Assembly (NCBI GenBank): GCA_937873665.1
Contig: CALMYW010000047.1
Coordinates: 1-9,304 of the forward strand
Direction of reading: 5' to 3'
Length of the DNA stretch: 9,304 nucleotides
From: an uncultured Sphingorhabdus sp.
Lineage (GTDB): Bacteria; Pseudomonadota; Alphaproteobacteria; Sphingomonadales; Sphingomonadaceae
The notes beneath the pieces were generated by a model, which was not told the DNA's origin, searched no databases, and was given only the letters and a program-made list of their open reading frames with translations. Both the position numbers and the translations under genes were made by a program. This document shows, piece by piece, positions 6,482 to 9,304 of the stretch; position 1 is the first letter of the stretch, and each line of letters starts with the position of its first letter.

Positions 6482-7832
6482 AGACAAGTACCGGCGACAA
6501 GAGAATCAAGTCCAAGAGCATGACCTCACCGGTGCCCGTGTGGTTGTTATGCGGTAAGTCGACGGGAACGCTGGAGCGACTCGCCAGAAGACTTTTGACA
6601 AATACGCCAATCACCATCGCCCCGGGGTTGCTCCAAAGGTGGAGTCGCAAGAGAACCGCGCTCCACGAAAAAAGCATCAGCAGCCAACCTATGAGCAACA
6701 GGAAATTGATCCCCAACCAAAGTCGAGTCAGCGCATAGGGGCGAAATACCTTTCCATGCCCGACCGCTAGACTAGCGGACGACTCGTTATAGTGTCGCCA
6801 GCTCCATCCGAAAAGTGCTGCCGCGACAACACCCAGCAATACATCAAAAACAAATGCGACGACGTGCGAGACTTGTGTTGGGGGGCTGCGCATCGTCGCA
6901 TAAGTGGCTGCATGCAAAACAACGCCGGGCTGCGGACCGTATATCGTGAGGAATGCATCGCGTGGGTCATAGGAGGAACCCAAAAACACGGTTCTGCCGG
7001 TCACTGGCAAATCCGAATCAACCTGATCAGACTTGATTTGCTTCGCGGCAATCGAGCGAAGGGCAACGCTGTCCAGGGGCAACTGCTCGCGGAACGTAGG
7101 CGACGCGAACTGGATCTCAGGGGAAAACGCGGTCGAGAGAAATGCCGCCTTTTCAGGCCCTTTACGCACCAACTCACACGGCGCGGCCTGAGGCTCGGCT
7201 CCATGCGTTCGGCTTTCGCCATAAGCCACAACTGCGAGGCTCGGGATTGATGGGGCATAACGCAACGCCAACCCCTGGGAAAGATAAATGTCCGAAAATC
7301 CAAAGCGGACCCCTCCCTTACAAAGCTTCGCCATCCACTCGAATTTGTCTTTCAGTAGCTCTTCGTTCGCAGCAGGAAACGGTGTTGCAGTAATGACCTC
7401 AATCGACTGGTTCTGTACGAGTTCAACGAGCAAGGCATCTAGTTCGACCTGCCCTGCCATTGAGGGAGCTCCAGCAGGCCCCGGAGAAAGATCAAGGTCA
7501 AGCACAAGTCGAGCTGGCTTGTAAGCAGCAATTCTTTCAAGCTCACGCCGCAAAACGCGTCGATCCAGAGGGGTCTCTTGCCGGAAGTCCGTCTCAAAAG
7601 TCTTGTCTGCAACAACGAAAACAAGCGGAAGACCTGTCGAAGCTTCGTCCTTTGGGTACGGAAGTGCCAGACCGTGTACATCCTTGACAGCGAGCGCTGT
7701 GCGGAGCGAAATTGAATCTAGCCAGTTGAGCCATCCGTTGTGCTCAAGCACCAGAATAGCCAGGGCAAGCACCGTTGCGACATAGGCGTGGTGCGCCAGA
7801 TGACGGGCCCGACTAACTAACGAAGGTGACAT
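6450..7832 (-). CDS. CHASE2-domain membrane sensor lacking an output domain
   Basis: About 460 residues from the ATG at 7832 (a TTG at 7838 would add two). A first membrane helix (about residues 17-32, AYVATVLALAILVL) is followed by an extracytoplasmic CHASE2 domain (about 35-315). Supporting motifs are VFVVADKTFE, the basic PLDRRVLRRELERIAAYKP followed by ARLVLDLDLSP, and the C-terminal TVFLGSSYDPRDAF and PGVVLHAATYA, which match the usual 'GkivliGs...D.f...pGv.iHA' ending. Then come hydrophobic helices at about 317-341, 369-389 and 436-459, with a weaker one near 400-414. In known CHASE2 proteins these helices lead into a kinase, adenylate/diguanylate cyclase or similar; here the protein ends right after the last helix (ILFFSH). 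It is first in the minus operon, overlaps the small exported protein gene and faces the protease operon, suggesting it senses or anchors the extracytoplasmic proteins rather than signalling inward. Confidence 0.87.
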   Translation of the reverse strand: MSPSLVSRARHLAHHAYVATVLALAILVLEHNGWLNWLDSISLRTALAVKDVHGLALPYPKDEASTGLPLVFVVADKTFETDFRQETPLDRRVLRRELERIAAYKPARLVLDLDLSPGPAGAPSMAGQVELDALLVELVQNQSIEVITATPFPAANEELLKDKFEWMAKLCKGGVRFGFSDIYLSQGLALRYAPSIPSLAVVAYGESRTHGAEPQAAPCELVRKGPEKAAFLSTAFSPEIQFASPTFREQLPLDSVALRSIAAKQIKSDQVDSDLPVTGRTVFLGSSYDPRDAFLTIYGPQPGVVLHAATYATMRSPPTQVSHVVAFVFDVLLGVVAAALFGWSWRHYNESSASLAVGHGKVFRPYALTRLWLGINFLLLIGWLLMLFSWSAVLLRLHLWSNPGAMVIGVFVKSLLASRSSVPVDLPHNNHTGTGEVMLLDLILLSPVLVYGLWILFFSH

Positions 7833-7863
7833 GCGCAAAATGGGCGTAACTGAAAGGTGGTGT

Positions 7864-7881
7864 CATGGCGAGGACGCCATG
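7864..7881 (-). promoter_or_regulatory. Perfect 7-bp palindrome upstream of the CHASE2 operon
   Basis: CATGGCG-AGGA-CGCCATG lies about 32 bases upstream of the CHASE2 ATG. It could be an operator or a hairpin in the 5' untranslated leader that masks translation initiation. A weak promoter-like pair may lie just upstream on the minus strand (TTACAT with TAGAGG 17 bases later), but the -10 match is poor. Confidence 0.35.
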
Positions 7882-7947
7882 CCTCTACATGGGATCTGAT
7901 TCTGATGTAAGAATTTTAGGGGAGGCCGTGACGGGTGAATCGCATGA

Positions 7948-8094
7948 CTCCAATATCGCCATGCTTTATTTGTCGTCCTCATCGTCACACTCACCAAGAA
8001 GCCAAGTCCACCCACCGCCGCGTTCATAATCCGCCTGTCCCAGTTGCAGGATGCGCGCTGGAAAGTGGTGTCGGAGTACATGTCGGTCAAGTGA
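7948..8094 (+). pseudogene. 3' remnant of a gene ending at the right repeat
   Basis: The frame ending at TGA 8092-8094 is open back to a stop at 7945-7947, giving 48 codons without a plausible start. The last part reads LSQLQDARWKVVSEYMSVK, which has normal protein character, and it is followed by a strong terminator, so this looks like the tail of a real gene rather than a small gene. The same last codons sit at 1-18. It could be the duplicated tail of the target gene, or the displaced original tail. The family was not recognised. Confidence 0.4.
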
Positions 8095-8145
8095 AGCTCG
8101 CCACGCCAACAAAAAAGCCGCCTCCGGGCGGCTTTTTTGTTGGTT
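8077..8145 (+). repeat. Right copy of the 69-bp direct repeat flanking the 8-kb block
   Basis: Matches 1-69 at 66 of 69 positions, with 55 consecutive identical bases (8077-8131), at an offset of 8076. It carries the stop codon at 8092-8094 and the better-preserved terminator, so this may be the ancestral junction with the thioesterase side. Confidence 0.85.
8106..8143. terminator. Strong bidirectional rho-independent terminator, right copy
   Basis: A perfect 17-bp inverted repeat (CCAACAAAAAAGCCGCC at 8106-8122 and its complement at 8127-8143) around a TCCG loop. The A- and T-tracts give a U-tail on either strand. It can serve both the gene tail ending at 8094 and the minus-strand thioesterase gene ending at 8212. 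Confidence 0.92.
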
Positions 8146-8211
8146 TTTTCAATCAAATCAGCGCCTTTCCAGCGCCAAATGGCCACGAGCAGCTATTGAA
8201 TAAATAGCAGA

Positions 8212-8694
8212 TCAGGAGACGATGTAAGCGCCGGCCCCGGTGGACAGCAGCTTGCCGTCGGCGCCGCGAAACTCCATGCGGGTGGACGCGACGCGCGAGC
8301 CCAGGCGCAGCACCTCGGCACGCAGTTCGAACCACTCGCCGATGCCGGGTCGCAGGTAGTCGATGCGCAGGTCGATGGTGCCGAGCTTGGCAAAGCGGTG
8401 CAGGCGCTGCAAGGGCGGCTCGTCCATGTGGCGCGCGCCAATGGCGGCCATTGCGGCCAGGCCGCCCATGGCGTCCAGCCCGGCGCTGATCACGCCACCG
8501 TGGATGCGGTTGAAGCTGAAATGGCCCACCAGTTCGGGCCGCATGTCGATGCGCCCGGTAACCAGTTCGGGCGCCACCCCGGTGATCTTGAGACCGATGA
8601 CCTGGTTGAAGACGACTTTTTCCTCGAACACGGTCTTCAGGCCATGGATGAATTCCGGCTCGAAGCCGGCAAAAGGAGCGATGGATTTGGACAT
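8212..8694 (-). CDS. PaaI-type hotdog-fold acyl-CoA thioesterase
   Basis: 160 residues, the usual size for this family, from the ATG at 8694. The frame stays open further upstream, but that part overlaps the dehydrogenase gene in another frame and is an artefact. The core motif is RIHGGVISAGLDAMGGLAAM (His65-Gly-Gly, Asp74), the family's conserved HGG...D active-site helix; later strands such as GTIDLRIDYLRPG and ASTRMEFRGADGKLLSTG complete the fold. It would hydrolyse an acyl-CoA thioester in the cytoplasm. It lies 32 bases downstream of the acyl-CoA dehydrogenase on the same strand, so both probably share a transcript and an acyl-CoA breakdown pathway; the exact substrate cannot be told. 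High GC marks it as host backbone. Confidence 0.88.
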   Translation of the reverse strand: MSKSIAPFAGFEPEFIHGLKTVFEEKVVFNQVIGLKITGVAPELVTGRIDMRPELVGHFSFNRIHGGVISAGLDAMGGLAAMAAIGARHMDEPPLQRLHRFAKLGTIDLRIDYLRPGIGEWFELRAEVLRLGSRVASTRMEFRGADGKLLSTGAGAYIVS

Positions 8695-8726
8695 GGACTC
8701 GATTGTCACTCGGCCGCGCGTGGCGC

Positions 8727-9304
8727 TCAGGCCGCCGAAGGCCGTTTGGCCACGCCCATGATGCGCGCCAGAATCCCCAGCATCACCTCGTCGGCGCCAC
8801 CGCCGATCGAGCCCAGGCGGCCGTCGCGGTACAGGCGCGAGACCTTGTTCTCCCAGGTGAAGCCCATGCCGCCCCAGAACTGCAGGCAGGTGTCGGGCAC
8901 GATGCGGTTCAGCCGCCCGGCCTTGAGCTTGGCCATGCTGGCGAGTTCCAGCACGTCCTGGCCCTGCACGTAGAGCTCGCCCGCGCGGTACGTGAGCGCA
9001 CGCAGACTCTCCACCTCGGTCTTGAGCTCGGCCAGCTTGAACTGCACCCACTGCTGGTCGGCCAGCGTGGCGCCGAACAGCTTGCGCTCCTGCGCCCACT
9101 CGATGGTCCACTGGATGCAATTGGTGAGCGACTGCAGGCAGCTGGCGGCCGCCCACAGCCGCTCCTCCTGGAACTGCTGCATCTGGTAGATGAAGCCCTG
9201 CCCTTCGGCACCGATGCGGTAACGCTGCGGCACGCGCACCTCGTCGAAGTAGATCAGCCCGGTGTCGCTGCTGTTCATGCCGATCTTGCGGATCTTCTTG
9301 GCCA
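8727..9304 (-). CDS. Acyl-CoA dehydrogenase, C-terminal part (5' end outside the window)
   Basis: The frame is open to the window edge, so only the last ~192 residues are seen. They cover the C-terminal four-helix domain of a FAD-dependent acyl-CoA dehydrogenase: EERLWAAASC, the helix with WAQERKLFGATLADQQ (the FAD-contacting R..FG..L...Q pattern) and the end motif LQFWGGMGFTWENKVSRLYRD...SIGGGADEVML. The position that carries the catalytic Glu in medium-chain enzymes (YEGT) is Gly here. In long-chain and isovaleryl-type enzymes the base is instead the Glu before RL in an ERL-like segment, which is present (QEERLW). The ending resembles citronellyl-CoA dehydrogenase-like (AtuD) proteins, but the fragment is too short to assign a substrate. 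It is co-directional with the thioesterase 32 bases downstream. Confidence 0.9.
   Translation of the reverse strand, partial: AKKIRKIGMNSSDTGLIYFDEVRVPQRYRIGAEGQGFIYQMQQFQEERLWAAASCLQSLTNCIQWTIEWAQERKLFGATLADQQWVQFKLAELKTEVESLRALTYRAGELYVQGQDVLELASMAKLKAGRLNRIVPDTCLQFWGGMGFTWENKVSRLYRDGRLGSIGGGADEVMLGILARIMGVAKRPSAA

Larger units (their letters stand above)
70..8076. mobile_element. Putative inserted genomic island (boundaries set by direct repeats)
   Basis: This is the interval between the two repeat copies. It holds four genes in two convergent operons and has lower GC than the right flank: four 60-base lines inside (starting 2101, 4321, 5401, 7501) give 129/240 G+C, and four in the flank (8521, 8701, 8821, 9001) give 163/240. 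The repeats include a gene 3' end, a common target for site-specific integration that rebuilds the target gene. Against it, no integrase, transposase or terminal inverted repeat was found inside, so the mechanism is unknown and an old or cargo-only element, or homologous recombination between terminators, is equally possible. Confidence 0.5.
7833..8211. other. Intergenic junction between island and right flank
   Basis: This gap of about 380 bases holds, left to right: the leader and probable promoter region of the CHASE2 operon including the 7864-7881 palindrome; an open stretch reading as a gene 3' remnant (7948-8094); the right copy of the direct repeat with its strong terminator; and a short direct repeat of CAGCGCC (8159-8165 and 8170-8176) followed by a small hairpin, GCTATT/AATAGC (8192-8208), just past the thioesterase stop. 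No RNA gene or intact protein gene was recognised. Confidence 0.5.

Noticed and set aside
6792..7250. 152-codon plus-strand open frame
   Set aside because: Antisense to the CHASE2 gene, whose domain motifs and membrane helices are clear.
70..8076. Integrase, transposase, tRNA or CRISPR array that would explain the island
   Set aside because: Looked for on both strands; none of the coding regions shows recombinase motifs, and no regularly spaced repeats or tRNA-like sequence were seen.
7863..8186. 107-codon minus-strand open frame in the right junction
   Set aside because: It runs through the bidirectional terminator, has a Trp/Arg-rich unnatural composition and no recognisable motif.
7935..8207. 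90-codon plus-strand open frame across the right repeat
   Set aside because: It crosses the strong terminator and has no domain; the frame ending at 8094 fits the stop-then-terminator layout better.
8398..8973. 191-codon plus-strand open frame
   Set aside because: Antisense to both the thioesterase and the dehydrogenase; long open antisense frames are expected in GC-rich DNA.
8695..9156. Upstream extension of the thioesterase frame to 314 residues
   Set aside because: The extension overlaps the dehydrogenase coding frame, is Arg/Gly/Ala-rich without a domain, and the 160-residue form is already full length for the family.

Overview
The window looks like a chromosomal piece of a high-GC Gram-negative proteobacterium, probably Burkholderiales/Comamonadaceae-like. 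That is an inference from the GC-rich acyl-CoA dehydrogenase and PaaI-type thioesterase genes at the right end and from the exported, signal-peptide-bearing proteins. No rRNA, tRNA or other firm taxonomic marker is present.

Right flank (about 8106-9304): a strong bidirectional terminator is followed by two minus-strand genes, the C-terminal part of an acyl-CoA dehydrogenase that runs off the window and a hotdog-fold thioesterase. This is ordinary fatty/branched acyl-CoA metabolism. Four sampled 60-base lines here average about 68% GC.

Central block (about 70-8076): four genes at about 54% GC on four sampled lines, arranged as two convergent two-gene operons whose stop codons are 8 bp apart. 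The plus operon encodes a secreted HtrA-type trypsin-like serine protease whose C-terminus carries three calcium-loop motifs at an exact 26-residue spacing, and, overlapping it by ATGA, a 1366-residue exported protein with a helical (TPR-like) N-terminus, a CHAT caspase-like protease domain with its His/Cys dyad, and a probable beta-propeller C-terminus. The minus operon encodes a membrane CHASE2 sensor with no signalling output domain and, overlapping it, a small exported protein of unknown family that may be a lipoprotein. Everything in the block is predicted to act at or outside the inner membrane. The most economical hypothesis is an envelope-located sensor/two-protease module, possibly a proteolytic cascade. 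I know of no described system with exactly this composition.

The block is bracketed by direct copies of one sequence (1-69 and 8077-8145; the first 55 bases identical, 66 of 69 overall). The repeat holds the last codons of a gene plus its rho-independent terminator. Together with the GC contrast this suggests an inserted island that duplicated the 3' end of its target gene. No integrase or transposase is visible, and the repeat may extend left of the window.
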